Part shown: positions 47,285-54,921 of the stretch, one piece after another | How the letters are laid out: each line of letters begins with the position of its first letter | Position numbering within the stretch: the first letter of the stretch is position 1 | Translations under genes and position numbers: made by a program | NCBI RefSeq assembly: GCF_035994945.1 | Contig: NZ_CP108677.1 | Location: 5,580,001-5,644,000 of the forward strand | From: Streptomyces sp. NBC_01216 | GTDB lineage: Bacteria; Actinomycetota; Actinomycetes; Streptomycetales; Streptomycetaceae | Length of the DNA stretch: 64,000 nucleotides | Reading direction: 5' to 3' | The notes under the pieces: generated by a model | What the model saw: the letters and a program-made list of their open reading frames with translations, nothing else | What the model was told of the DNA's origin: nothing | Database searches by the model: none

Positions 47285-48726
47285 CCGGCGACACCCCCCA
47301 GCACGACCCGTCCCCCCAGGCCCAGGGAGCGTGGGGGGACCCCCACCCGCCCTGCGACCTGGTGGGCATCGGCATCGGCCCGTTCAACCTCTCCCTCGCC
47401 GCACTCGCCCACGGCATCCCCGACGGACTCTCCACCGCCTTCTTCGAACAGAACCCCGCCTTCCACTGGCACCCCGGCCTCCTCATCGAGGGCGCCACCC
47501 TCCAGGTCCCCTTCCTCGCCGACCTCGTCACCCTCGCCGACCCCGCCAGCCCCTGGTCGTTCCTCAGCTACCTCCGCTCGCGTGACCGCCTCTACCCGTT
47601 CTACTTCGCCGAGAAGTTCCACATCCAGCGCGCCGAGTACGACGCCTACTGCCGCTGGGTCAGCGGCCGGCTCCCCGGCCTCCACTTCGGCCACCAGGTC
47701 GACTCCGTCCGCTGGAACCCCGAACGCTCCCTGTTCGAAGTCGACTTCACCCAGCTCGACGGCGACGGCGAAGCCGAGGCACTCGGCCGCGTCTACACCC
47801 GGAACATCGCCCTCGGCGTCGGCACCCAGCCCCACGTCCCCGAACCCCTCCGGCCGCTCGCCGAAGCCCCCGGCGTCCCCGTCGTCCACTCCGCCGACTA
47901 CCTCGACCACCGCGCACGGCTCCTCGCCGCCGAACACGTCACCGTCGTCGGCTCCGGCCAGTCCGGAGCCGAGATCTTCCTCGACCTGCTCCGCGCCCGC
48001 CCGGCCGGCGCCGAACGCATCCACTGGCTCACCCGCACCGAGGGCTTCGCACCGATGGAGTACTCCAAACTCGGCCTGGAACACTTCACCCCCGACTACA
48101 CCCGCTACTTCCACGCACTGCCCGAGTCCGTCCGCAACGAACTCGTCCCCCGCCAATGGCAGCTCCACAAAGGCATCGACACCGACACCATCGCCGCCAT
48201 CCACGACGAGCTCTACCGCCGGACCCTCGACGGCGGCTGGCCGGACGCCGTCCTCACCCCCGGCGTCCGCGTCCGCACCGCCGGCCGCGTCGCCACCACC
48301 AAGGTCGAGCTCCACCTCGAACACGTCCAGCAGTCCAGCCGCTCCCGCCTCACCACCGACGCCGTCGTCCTCGCCACCGGCTACCGCGAACGCCCCGTCG
48401 ACCGCATGCTCGCCGACCTCGACCCGTACCTGCGCCACGACTCCGCCGGGCGCGCCCGGATCGACGAGGAGTACCGCCTCGTCCTCGACGACTCCGTCAG
48501 CGGCTCCGTCTACGTCCAGAACGCCGAGCAGCACACCCATGGCGTCGGCGCGCCCGACCTCGGACTGGCCGCCTGGCGCAGCGCGACGATCCTCAACTCG
48601 CTCACCGGCAAAGAGCCCTACCCCCTGCCCCGCCGCACCGCCTTCACCAGCTTCGGCCTCGAACGACGGGAGACGCCCCGCATTCCGGCCCAGGGCCAGG
48701 CGCTGAAGCCCCTCGCCCGGAACTGA
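47281..48726 (+). CDS. L-lysine/L-ornithine (or diamine) N-monooxygenase
   Basis: This 481-residue FAD/NADPH enzyme of the SidA/IucD/DesB family hydroxylates a terminal amine, the first step to a hydroxamate. Motifs: FAD site DLVGIGIGPFNLSLAALAHG (residues ~27-46), LQVPFLADLVTLADP, NADPH site VTVVGSGQSGAEIF and the LATGYRERP motif near the C-terminus. Residues 11-23 (SPQAQGAWGDPHP) are encoded by an inverted repeat (47311-47339) that looks like a short mobile repeat inserted in frame. It is the last gene of a two-gene operon; a desC-like acyltransferase and desD-like synthetase are absent. Confidence 0.85.
   Translation: MTGDTPQHDPSPQAQGAWGDPHPPCDLVGIGIGPFNLSLAALAHGIPDGLSTAFFEQNPAFHWHPGLLIEGATLQVPFLADLVTLADPASPWSFLSYLRSRDRLYPFYFAEKFHIQRAEYDAYCRWVSGRLPGLHFGHQVDSVRWNPERSLFEVDFTQLDGDGEAEALGRVYTRNIALGVGTQPHVPEPLRPLAEAPGVPVVHSADYLDHRARLLAAEHVTVVGSGQSGAEIFLDLLRARPAGAERIHWLTRTEGFAPMEYSKLGLEHFTPDYTRYFHALPESVRNELVPRQWQLHKGIDTDTIAAIHDELYRRTLDGGWPDAVLTPGVRVRTAGRVATTKVELHLEHVQQSSRSRLTTDAVVLATGYRERPVDRMLADLDPYLRHDSAGRARIDEEYRLVLDDSVSGSVYVQNAEQHTHGVGAPDLGLAAWRSATILNSLTGKEPYPLPRRTAFTSFGLERRETPRIPAQGQALKPLARN
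47311..47339 (+). repeat. Short inverted repeat inside the monooxygenase gene
   Basis: TCCCCCCA (47311-47318) and TGGGGGGA (47332-47339) flank GGCCCAGGGAGCG. The composition resembles dispersed TCCCCCC...GGGGGGA repeats that I recall as common between genes in streptomycetes. Here it sits in the coding sequence near the start and keeps the frame open. Confidence 0.5.
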
Positions 48727-48761
48727 CCTCACCTCGCACGGCACGCTCCCGCCCACCGATC

Positions 48762-48797
48762 CGGGTCCGGGGACGCCCCGCGGCGTCCCCGGACCCG
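48762..48797. terminator. Strong hairpin between convergent genes
   Basis: CGGGTCCGGGGACGCC pairs perfectly over 16 bp with GGCGTCCCCGGACCCG around a 4-base loop, in the 148-base gap between the monooxygenase (+) and nucleotidase (-) genes. It probably terminates both. Confidence 0.8.
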
Positions 48798-48874
48798 ACG
48801 GCCCGCCCGGACATACCGGATGCACTTGACATGTCGGATGTGTGCCACGGCGTGCACGTGACCTGACGCGGCTC

Positions 48875-50674
48875 TCAGAACACCGGCACACCCTCCCGCG
48901 TCAGCCTCCAGTCCACCGACGCGAACCGATCCGGGTCGACCGTCCCGTTCGCCCGCACCCACTGGATGATCGTGTTGCGGATCTCGTCCGAGTTCGCCCA
49001 CAACTGCGGCGCCCCCGCCACATGCGGGAACGCTCCGCCGCCACTCGCCCGGTAGTTGTTCACCGCCAGCACGAACCGCGCCTCCGGATCGATCGGCTCA
49101 CCACCGAACGACAGGTTCACGATCCGCGAACCGGCCGGCTGAGCGATGTCGATCTCGTACGTCACCCCGTACACCACGTCGTAGTTGTAGTCCGGCGTCC
49201 CGTCCGCGTTGGTCAACAGCGCCGTGTCCACCGGCGCACCGGCCGGAGTCCTGACGTAGTACCGCGCCGAGAACTCCAGATAGTCCTTGACCTGCGCACC
49301 GGTCAGCAGCCGCGCCTCCAGGGTGTTCTCGAACACGTAGAGACCCGCCGCGTCCCTGATGGTCACCTCACCGGCCGGGATCGCCGCCGTACGGGAGAAG
49401 CAGGACGCCTGCGACAGCACCGGAAGCCCGGCGTACGCGCCACCGGCCAGCGCCTCCTTCACCGTCTCGGCCTGGACATGGCTGATCAGGTCGATGATCG
49501 GCTCGTCCTTCCACGGCGCATCGACCGTGGTCATCGCCGTCGTCGACGAACCGATGACCTGGTTCACGTAGGCGACGACCTTCCGGTGCTCGTCCGCAAG
49601 CAGACCCGTGATCTCCGGGTCCTCCGCCACCGTGTTGGAGTTCAGGACCTGCGCCGCGACCTTCTCGACCGTCCAACGGCCCTTCTCCCACACCAGGTCG
49701 AAGTCGAACAGCGTCAGCCGCTGGCCCCACTTCAGCGGCTCCGACAGCACCACCTCCGCACCGGTGTCCTCGTTCCGCACCCGGTACTCGGGGATCTCGG
49801 TATGGGCGTGCCCGACGAGAATCGCGTCGATGCCCGGCACACGCTCCGCGACGAGGCCGGCCGCGTTCTCGACGTACGGGAGCTGGTCGCCGTACGAGGA
49901 GGTTCCGCTGGAACCGGAGTGAGCCGAGACCACGACCACGTCCGCACCCATCGAGCGCAGCCTCGGCACCCACTTCGCCGCCTGCTCCTCCAGACCGGGG
50001 AAGACCATCCGGCCGGTGACGTTGGCCTTGTCCCAGATCGCGATGCCCGGGTTGGTCAGACCCAGCACCGCCACCCTCACGTCCCGCCCGTGCGGCGTGC
50101 GCAGACGGTGCATGCTGTACGGGGGAAACGCCGGCCGGAGCGTCTTCGCGTCGAGCGCGTTCGCACCGAGCAACGGGAAGTCGCACTGCTCCTCGAACTT
50201 CCGCAGCACCGGGATGCCGTAGTTGAACTCGTGGTTGCCCAGCGCCGCGGCGTCGTAGCCGATGGCGTTCATCGCCCGCGCCATGGGGTGGACCGGGCCG
50301 CCCTGTCGCGTGATCGGGTCGACCTTGGCGTAGTAGTACGACAGCTGGGTGCCCTGGATGGTGTCACCGGCGTCGATGAGCAGCGTGTTGCACCGCCCCC
50401 GCCGCCTCCGCACCTGGTCGACCAGGGTCGAGATCTTGGCCAGGCCGACGTCGTTGTGTGCCTTGTCGTCGAACTCCTTGTCCGTGAAGTAGTCCCAGTT
50501 GAAGACGTTGCCGTGCAGATCGGTGGTCCCCATCACGGTGAAGGAGTACCGCTTGGCCGGCTTCGGATGACGACCCGAAGCCTGCGCGGGAGCGGCGGCG
50601 ACGCCCGCCGACAGGGCGGCGCCGGCTCCGACGACGGCGGAACTCTCCAGGAACGTGCGGCGGTTCAGCGGCAT
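48875..50674 (-). CDS. Secreted 5'-nucleotidase / 2',3'-cyclic phosphodiesterase
   Basis: This is a 599-residue exported nucleotidase. The N-terminus has a Tat-type signal (NRRTFLESSAVVGAGAALSA, cleavage near AQA-S at ~32). The metallophosphatase domain shows the two-metal ligands in TTDLHGN, DAGDTIQG, LGNHEFNYG and VGHAHTEIP; the C-terminal nucleotide-binding domain has NNYRASGGGAF. It removes phosphate from extracellular nucleotides for phosphate or nucleoside scavenging. ATG 50674 has AAGGAGAA. No PHO boxes were recognised upstream. It is monocistronic and convergent with the siderophore-type pair. Confidence 0.93.
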   Translation of the reverse strand: MPLNRRTFLESSAVVGAGAALSAGVAAAPAQASGRHPKPAKRYSFTVMGTTDLHGNVFNWDYFTDKEFDDKAHNDVGLAKISTLVDQVRRRRGRCNTLLIDAGDTIQGTQLSYYYAKVDPITRQGGPVHPMARAMNAIGYDAAALGNHEFNYGIPVLRKFEEQCDFPLLGANALDAKTLRPAFPPYSMHRLRTPHGRDVRVAVLGLTNPGIAIWDKANVTGRMVFPGLEEQAAKWVPRLRSMGADVVVVSAHSGSSGTSSYGDQLPYVENAAGLVAERVPGIDAILVGHAHTEIPEYRVRNEDTGAEVVLSEPLKWGQRLTLFDFDLVWEKGRWTVEKVAAQVLNSNTVAEDPEITGLLADEHRKVVAYVNQVIGSSTTAMTTVDAPWKDEPIIDLISHVQAETVKEALAGGAYAGLPVLSQASCFSRTAAIPAGEVTIRDAAGLYVFENTLEARLLTGAQVKDYLEFSARYYVRTPAGAPVDTALLTNADGTPDYNYDVVYGVTYEIDIAQPAGSRIVNLSFGGEPIDPEARFVLAVNNYRASGGGAFPHVAGAPQLWANSDEIRNTIIQWVRANGTVDPDRFASVDWRLTREGVPVF

Positions 50675-50808
50675 GGGTTCTCCTTGGTTCAGTGGCGCAC
50701 AACGCGCGTAGATTCTGGCTCAGACGACACTCCCGCAACAGACCTCCCGGGTTAAGGAGTGGGAAAGTGTCCGGGACCCCGGCCGCAGACCGTACGAGGG
50801 AGCCCACC

Positions 50809-51489
50809 GTGACGACCGCATACCACCCGACGCCGGACACCCCGCACCTCACGGTCCGCGGACAGGCACACCTGGAGGTCGACCCCGACATCGCCCACAT
50901 CGGGGTGACCGTGCACGCACGCGGCGCCGACCGTGCCGTCACGCTGGCCGACCTCACCCGCCGCAACGGCCAGGTGCTCGAACTCCTCAAGTCCTACGGC
51001 GACGCGGTGGAGAAACCGGAGACCGGACGCTTCTCGATCGGCCCCGAACCCCGGCGCGGCCGCGCCGAACGCCCCACCGTCTACCGGGGCCAGGTCCGCG
51101 TGACCGCCGAACTCGCCGACTTCACCACCCTCGGCGAGCTCACGGCCCGCCTGAGCGACCTGGAACAGACCAGCGTGGAGGGACCGTGGTGGGCCCTGCG
51201 GCACGACGCCCCGGCCTACGCCGAGGCACGCCGGCTCGCCGTGACGGAAGCCGTGCGACGGGCGCGCGCCTACGCCGGCGCCCTGGGCTCCTCCCTCGCC
51301 GCCCTCCTGGAACTGTCCGACACCGAATCCTCGCCGCCCTCGGCGCTGCGCCATGTGTCCGGAGGGGTGCACATGGCCTTCGCCGGCGAGGGGGCCGAGG
51401 AGCTTCCCTCCCTGGATCTCGAACCGCAGCGCCAGACGGTCACGGCCGAGGTCACGGCCCGCTTCACCATCACCCCACCGGCGCTCTGA
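50809..51489 (+). CDS. SIMPL (DUF541) domain protein
   Basis: This 226-residue protein has the SIMPL/DUF541 pattern: HLTVRGQAHLEVDPDIAHIG at the start of the domain, GRFSIGPEPRRGRAERPTVYRG, RVTAELADFTTLGELTARLS, AVTEAVRRARAYAGALGSSLA and a C-terminal VTAEVTARFTI strand. No signal peptide is evident from GTG 50809 (TTAYHPTPDTP), unlike exported homologues such as E. coli YggE. Function is poorly known; homologues are linked to stress or form ring oligomers. GAGGGAG is the RBS. Confidence 0.85.
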   Translation: MTTAYHPTPDTPHLTVRGQAHLEVDPDIAHIGVTVHARGADRAVTLADLTRRNGQVLELLKSYGDAVEKPETGRFSIGPEPRRGRAERPTVYRGQVRVTAELADFTTLGELTARLSDLEQTSVEGPWWALRHDAPAYAEARRLAVTEAVRRARAYAGALGSSLAALLELSDTESSPPSALRHVSGGVHMAFAGEGAEELPSLDLEPQRQTVTAEVTARFTITPPAL

Positions 51490-51498
51490 ACCACGAAT

Positions 51499-51526
51499 CC
51501 GCGGCGGGGGTCGGCCCCCGCCGCGG
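51499..51526 (+). terminator. Hairpin after the SIMPL gene
   Basis: CCGCGGCGGGGG pairs perfectly over 12 bp with CCCCCGCCGCGG around TCGG, 10 bases after the stop at 51489. Confidence 0.75.
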
Positions 51527-51585
51527 CCCCGCCCGTCAGCCCGCCACCCGGGCCCGGAACCGCTCATCGGAGCACTCGCCCGCAC

Positions 51586-51640
51586 ATATTCAAGACTTGT
51601 CAACAAGCTTTCACATAAAGGTTGTTGGACAGACATGCCG
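51586..51640 (+). promoter_or_regulatory. AT-rich pyk control region with inverted repeats
   Basis: This patch is far more AT-rich than its surroundings. It holds CTTGTcaACAAG, CTTTcacatAAAG and a wider imperfect pair (TTGTCAACAA ... TTGTTGGACA). It lies 40-95 bases upstream of the pyk ATG. No clean -35/-10 pair was found; a regulator site is likely but its protein is unknown. Confidence 0.4.
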
Positions 51641-51680
51641 GGCCCGTTCGCTACCCATCGGTAAGCCCTAGGCTCGAACC

Positions 51681-53117
51681 ATGCGCCGAGCGAAAATCGT
51701 CTGCACCCTGGGACCCGCCACCGACTCGTACGACCAGATCAAGGCACTGGTCGATGCCGGAATGGACGTGGCCCGGTTCAACCTCAGCCACGGCACCTAC
51801 GCCGAACACGAGGAGCGCTACCAGCGCGTACGCAAAGCCTCCGACGAATCCGGCCGCAGCGTCGGCGTCCTCGCCGACCTTCAAGGCCCGAAGATCCGCC
51901 TCGGCCGCTTCCGCGAAGGCCCGGTACTCCTTGAACGCGGCGACGAGTTCACCATCACCGTGGAACCCCTCGAAGGCGACCGGCGTATCTGCGGCACCAC
52001 CTACGACGGACTCGCCGCCGACGTCACCACCGGCGAGCGCATCCTCATCGACGACGGCCGCGTCACCCTCGAAGTCACCGCCGTCGACGGCCCCCGCGTC
52101 CACACCCTGGTCATCGAGGGCGGCATGGTCTCCGACCACAAGGGCCTCAACCTCCCCGGAGTCGCCGTCTCCGTCCCCGCCCTGTCCGACAAGGACATCG
52201 AAGACCTCCGCTGGGCCCTCCGCATCGGCGCCGACGTCATCGCCCTCTCCTTCGTCCGCAACGGCCGCGACATCCAGGACGTCCACCGCGTCATGGACGA
52301 GGAGGGCCGCCGCCTCCCCGTCATCGCCAAGATCGAGAAGCCGCAGGCCGTCGACAACATCGACGAGATCGTCGCCGCCTTCGACGGCATCATGGTCGCC
52401 CGCGGCGACCTCGGCGTCGAAATGCCGCTGGAACAGGTCCCCATCGTCCAGAAGCGCGCCGTCAAACTCGCCAAGCGCAACGCCAAACCGGTCATCGTCG
52501 CCACCCAGATGCTCGACTCCATGATCGACAACTCCCGGCCCACCCGCGCCGAGGCATCGGACGTCGCCAACGCCGTCATCGACGGCACCGACGCCGTGAT
52601 GCTCTCCGGCGAGACCAGCGTCGGCGCCTACCCGATCGAGACCGTCCGCACGATGAGCCGCATCATCGAAGCCGCCGAAGAGGACATCCTCACCAAGGGC
52701 CTGCCCCCGCTGACCGAGCGCAACAAGCCCCGCACCCAAGGCGGCGCCGTCGCCCGCGCCGCCGCCGAGATGGGCGACTTCCTCGGCGCCCGCTTCCTCG
52801 TCGCCTTCACTCAGTCCGGCGACACCGTCAAACGGCTCTCCCGCTACCGCTCACCCATCCCCCTCCTCGCCTTCACCCCCGACCCGGCCACCCGTTCCCA
52901 GCTCAACCTCACCTGGGGCGTCGAGACCTTCCTCGGCCCGCACGTCGAATCCACCGACGCCATGGTCGCCCAGGTCGACGAGGAACTCCTGCGGATCGGC
53001 CGCTGCCGAAAGGGCGACATCGTGGTCATCACCGCCGGCTCCCCACCCGGAGTCAGCGGCTCCACCAACCTCGTCCGCGTCCACCGCATCGGCGAGGACG
53101 ACAGCCCGAAGGAGTGA
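51681..53117 (+). CDS. pyk: Pyruvate kinase
   Basis: This 478-residue enzyme converts phosphoenolpyruvate and ADP to pyruvate and ATP. It has the RRAKIVCTLGPAT start, MDVARFNLSHGT (substrate Arg/Asn/Ser), LADLQGPKIR (metal), ALSFVRNGRDI, IAKIEKPQAV with the catalytic Lys, MVARGDLGVEMPLEQVPIVQ with the metal-binding Glu/Asp, and MLSGETSVGAYP with the Thr region. The E-K-P-Q form of the signature is normal in actinobacteria. The C-terminal allosteric domain is complete. ATG 51681 lacks an obvious RBS (cgaacc precedes it), so translation may depend on a near-leaderless mRNA. Confidence 0.96.
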   Translation: MRRAKIVCTLGPATDSYDQIKALVDAGMDVARFNLSHGTYAEHEERYQRVRKASDESGRSVGVLADLQGPKIRLGRFREGPVLLERGDEFTITVEPLEGDRRICGTTYDGLAADVTTGERILIDDGRVTLEVTAVDGPRVHTLVIEGGMVSDHKGLNLPGVAVSVPALSDKDIEDLRWALRIGADVIALSFVRNGRDIQDVHRVMDEEGRRLPVIAKIEKPQAVDNIDEIVAAFDGIMVARGDLGVEMPLEQVPIVQKRAVKLAKRNAKPVIVATQMLDSMIDNSRPTRAEASDVANAVIDGTDAVMLSGETSVGAYPIETVRTMSRIIEAAEEDILTKGLPPLTERNKPRTQGGAVARAAAEMGDFLGARFLVAFTQSGDTVKRLSRYRSPIPLLAFTPDPATRSQLNLTWGVETFLGPHVESTDAMVAQVDEELLRIGRCRKGDIVVITAGSPPGVSGSTNLVRVHRIGEDDSPKE

Positions 53118-53170
53118 CACCCAGGCCCCGCCGCCCGACGACACCCCGGCAGGGCGAGAGAAGTGACACC

Positions 53171-53385
53171 ATGTCACATCAACCCGGCGGGCCCGCCCCC
53201 ACTCTCCCCAGCACGACGCCCGCCTGGACCTCACGGATCTCTTCGCCTTCACGGTCCCCGGCGGACCCCGCCCTGATCATGGGCGTCACCCCCCTCGCGA
53301 CCAGCGGGGGCGCCACCTTCCACCCGGACGCCGTCTACCGCGTCGACATCGACACCAGCGACCCCTCTGGGGCACGGCGATCCGC
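53171..53385 (+). pseudogene. Remnant of a DUF4331 family gene
   Basis: ATG 53171 begins MSHQPGGPAP, a DUF4331-like N-terminus. The expected next block, DARLDLTDLFAFTVPGG, is present but in a different frame (from 53215), after which PALIMGVTPLATSGG and FHPDAVYRVDIDTSD return to the first frame. Thus two compensating frameshifts disrupt the conserved region, and the gene stops resembling the family near 53385 although the usual protein is several hundred residues long. It is a truncated, frameshifted relic. DUF4331 function is unknown. Confidence 0.7.
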
Positions 53386-53503
53386 GGCCCGCACCCCGCC
53401 AGGACCGACCCCGGGGCGCGAGGCGACGGGCCACGCCGGGCGCACCTGGTGCATGGCGGGCCCGCCTCTCCGGCCGGCCGCGGCACCCCGCCGCCCCGCG
53501 GTG

Positions 53504-53900
53504 TCAGTGCTTCAGGCCCACATGCCGGTCCATCAGCGCGACGGAGGCCCGTGATCGCCTCGCGGCAGGCATCGATCTGTCCTGGCCAGGCGTCCGCGCA
53601 GGCGATGCGCAGGTGGTGGCCGTCTCGTGGGTGGTCGCTGATGCAGCCGTCGCCGAGGTGGAGCCCCAGGAGGTAGGCGTACGCCTCGGCGTCGTCGGGT
53701 GCCCTCGGAGTGGGGTGGCACCGGACGTAGGGGGCGGCCTGGTTGCCGATGCTGGGCAGGGGTTCCGGTCGTTGTCGCCAGGAGCGCACCGCATGGCGGG
53801 AGACGCCGGTCTGCCTGCTCACGGAGTTCAGGCTGTGCCCAGCGGCGATGAGAGCCAGGGCACGCCTGCGTGTGTCGAGGTCGTACACGGAGGCGAGCAT
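53504..53900 (-). pseudogene. Internally deleted HTH / homing-endonuclease-like gene
   Basis: ATG 53900 starts MLASVYDLDTRRRALALIAA with a helix-turn-helix (LNSVSRQTGVSRHAVRSWRQ) and then AYAYLLGLHLGDGCISDHPR, a LAGLIDADG-like block. After about residue 116 the frame runs on into unrelated sequence, while the family's C-terminus, ASVALMDRHVGLKH-stop, appears in a different frame ending at 53504. The region between is missing (I recall relatives of roughly 230 residues), so an internal deletion with frameshift occurred. Relatives are common in streptomycetes; it is non-functional here. Confidence 0.75.
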
Positions 53901-53999
53901 GGCCGAAGGGTCACCGAGGTTGCCCTGGCTTCGAGCGGATGTTCACCGATGTGAGTGATCTTCGATGCGGGCGTTGTAACCTTGGAATCGAAGGAAAAG

Positions 54000-54074
54000 T
54001 GCCCCAGGTGGGATTCGAACCCACACTGTCCGCTGTTTGAGAGCGGCCTCTCTGACCAGTTGGAGTACTGGGGC
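54000..54074 (-). tRNA. tRNA with anticodon CAA (Leu), short variable arm
   Basis: Read on the minus strand, a 7-bp acceptor stem (GCCCCAG/CTGGGGC), a 3-bp D stem, a 5-bp anticodon stem (CCGCT/AGCGG) with loop CTCAAAC, a 5-base variable region (ACAGT), a 5-bp T stem (GTGGG/CCCAC) with TTCGAAT loop and discriminator A fold into a 75-base cloverleaf. The anticodon CAA reads UUG (Leu). CCA is not encoded. Leucine tRNAs normally have a long variable arm; this one does not. It lies between two pseudogenes and the response regulator. Confidence 0.85.
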
Positions 54075-54171
54075 CTTGGAATCGCAAGGTCCCGAAGGTC
54101 CTGCGGATCACCACTTTACAGGAGCTAGGTAGGCTCAGGGGAGCAGTTCTGCCCCGCAACGAGGAGCCCCC

Positions 54172-54828
54172 GTGACCGCCCCCGAGTCGCCCCAGCCCGC
54201 CGCCGACGACGATCAGTCGCACGTCCCGCCGCTGACGACCCGTGTCGTCATCGCCGAGGACGAGGCCCTCATCCGTCTCGATCTCAAGGAGATGCTCGAA
54301 GAAGAGGGCTACTCGGTCGTCGGCGAGGCCGGCGACGGGGCCCGGGCCGTCGAGCTCGCCCGTGAGCACCGGCCCGACCTCGTCATCCTCGACGTGAAGA
54401 TGCCCGTCCTGGACGGCATCTCGGCAGCGGAGAAGATCGCCGGTGAGTCGATCGCCCCGGTCCTGATGCTGACCGCGTTCTCCCAGCGGGAACTTGTCGA
54501 GCGGGCGCGGGACGCAGGTGCCATGGCGTATCTCGTGAAGCCGTTCAGCAAGAGTGATGTCGTGCCCGCGATCGAGATGGCCGTGTCGCGCTTCGCCGAG
54601 CTGAAGGCGCTGGAGCAGGAGGTCGCCGACCTCTCTCTGCGGCTGGAGACCCGCAAGCTGGTGGACCGTGCCAAGAGCGTTCTCCAGACGCAGTACGGGC
54701 TGACCGAGCCGGCCGCCTTCCGCTGGATCCAGAAGACCTCCATGGACCGCCGCATGTCGATGCAGCAGGTCGCGGAGGCGGTCATCGAGGACGCCGAGGA
54801 GAAGAAGGCCGCGAAGGGCCAGCAGTAG
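54172..54828 (+). CDS. pdtaR: ANTAR-domain response regulator (PdtaR-like)
   Basis: This 218-residue regulator has a receiver domain (about 22-140) with the acidic pair in IAEDEALIR, the phospho-acceptor Asp in VILDVKMPVLDG, the Thr in LMLTAFS and the Lys in LVKPFSKSD, then a C-terminal ANTAR RNA-binding domain (about 150-208: LETRKLVDRAKSVLQTQYGL, AFRWIQKTSMDRRMSMQQVA). It would antiterminate or bind target RNA hairpins when phosphorylated by a PdtaS-type kinase, which is not in this window. GTG 54172 has GAGGAG. It is monocistronic and ends at a strong bidirectional hairpin. Confidence 0.92.
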   Translation: MTAPESPQPAADDDQSHVPPLTTRVVIAEDEALIRLDLKEMLEEEGYSVVGEAGDGARAVELAREHRPDLVILDVKMPVLDGISAAEKIAGESIAPVLMLTAFSQRELVERARDAGAMAYLVKPFSKSDVVPAIEMAVSRFAELKALEQEVADLSLRLETRKLVDRAKSVLQTQYGLTEPAAFRWIQKTSMDRRMSMQQVAEAVIEDAEEKKAAKGQQ

Positions 54829-54866
54829 TCCGCGGTTGCTCCCCCCGGGGCTTCGCGCCGGGATGT

Positions 54867-54904
54867 GAGGAAGGCCCGCCCCCGACAGGGGGCGGGCCTT
54901 CCTC
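54867..54904. terminator. Strong bidirectional terminator
   Basis: GAGGAAGGCCCGCCCCC pairs perfectly over 17 bp with GGGGGCGGGCCTTCCTC around GACA. It lies between the convergent response regulator and livF genes, 38 and 17 bases from their stops. Confidence 0.88.
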
Positions 54905-54921
54905 GTGTGCGGTGGTGCCGC

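Noticed and set aside
45887..48726. A complete desferrioxamine-type cluster
   Set aside because: Only decarboxylase and N-hydroxylase genes are present; no acyltransferase or IucA/IucC-type synthetase follows.
53114..53554. A 146-codon open frame as an intact gene after pyk
   Set aside because: The frame is open but the DUF4331 blocks occur in two frames and the protein is truncated, so a pseudogene is the better reading.
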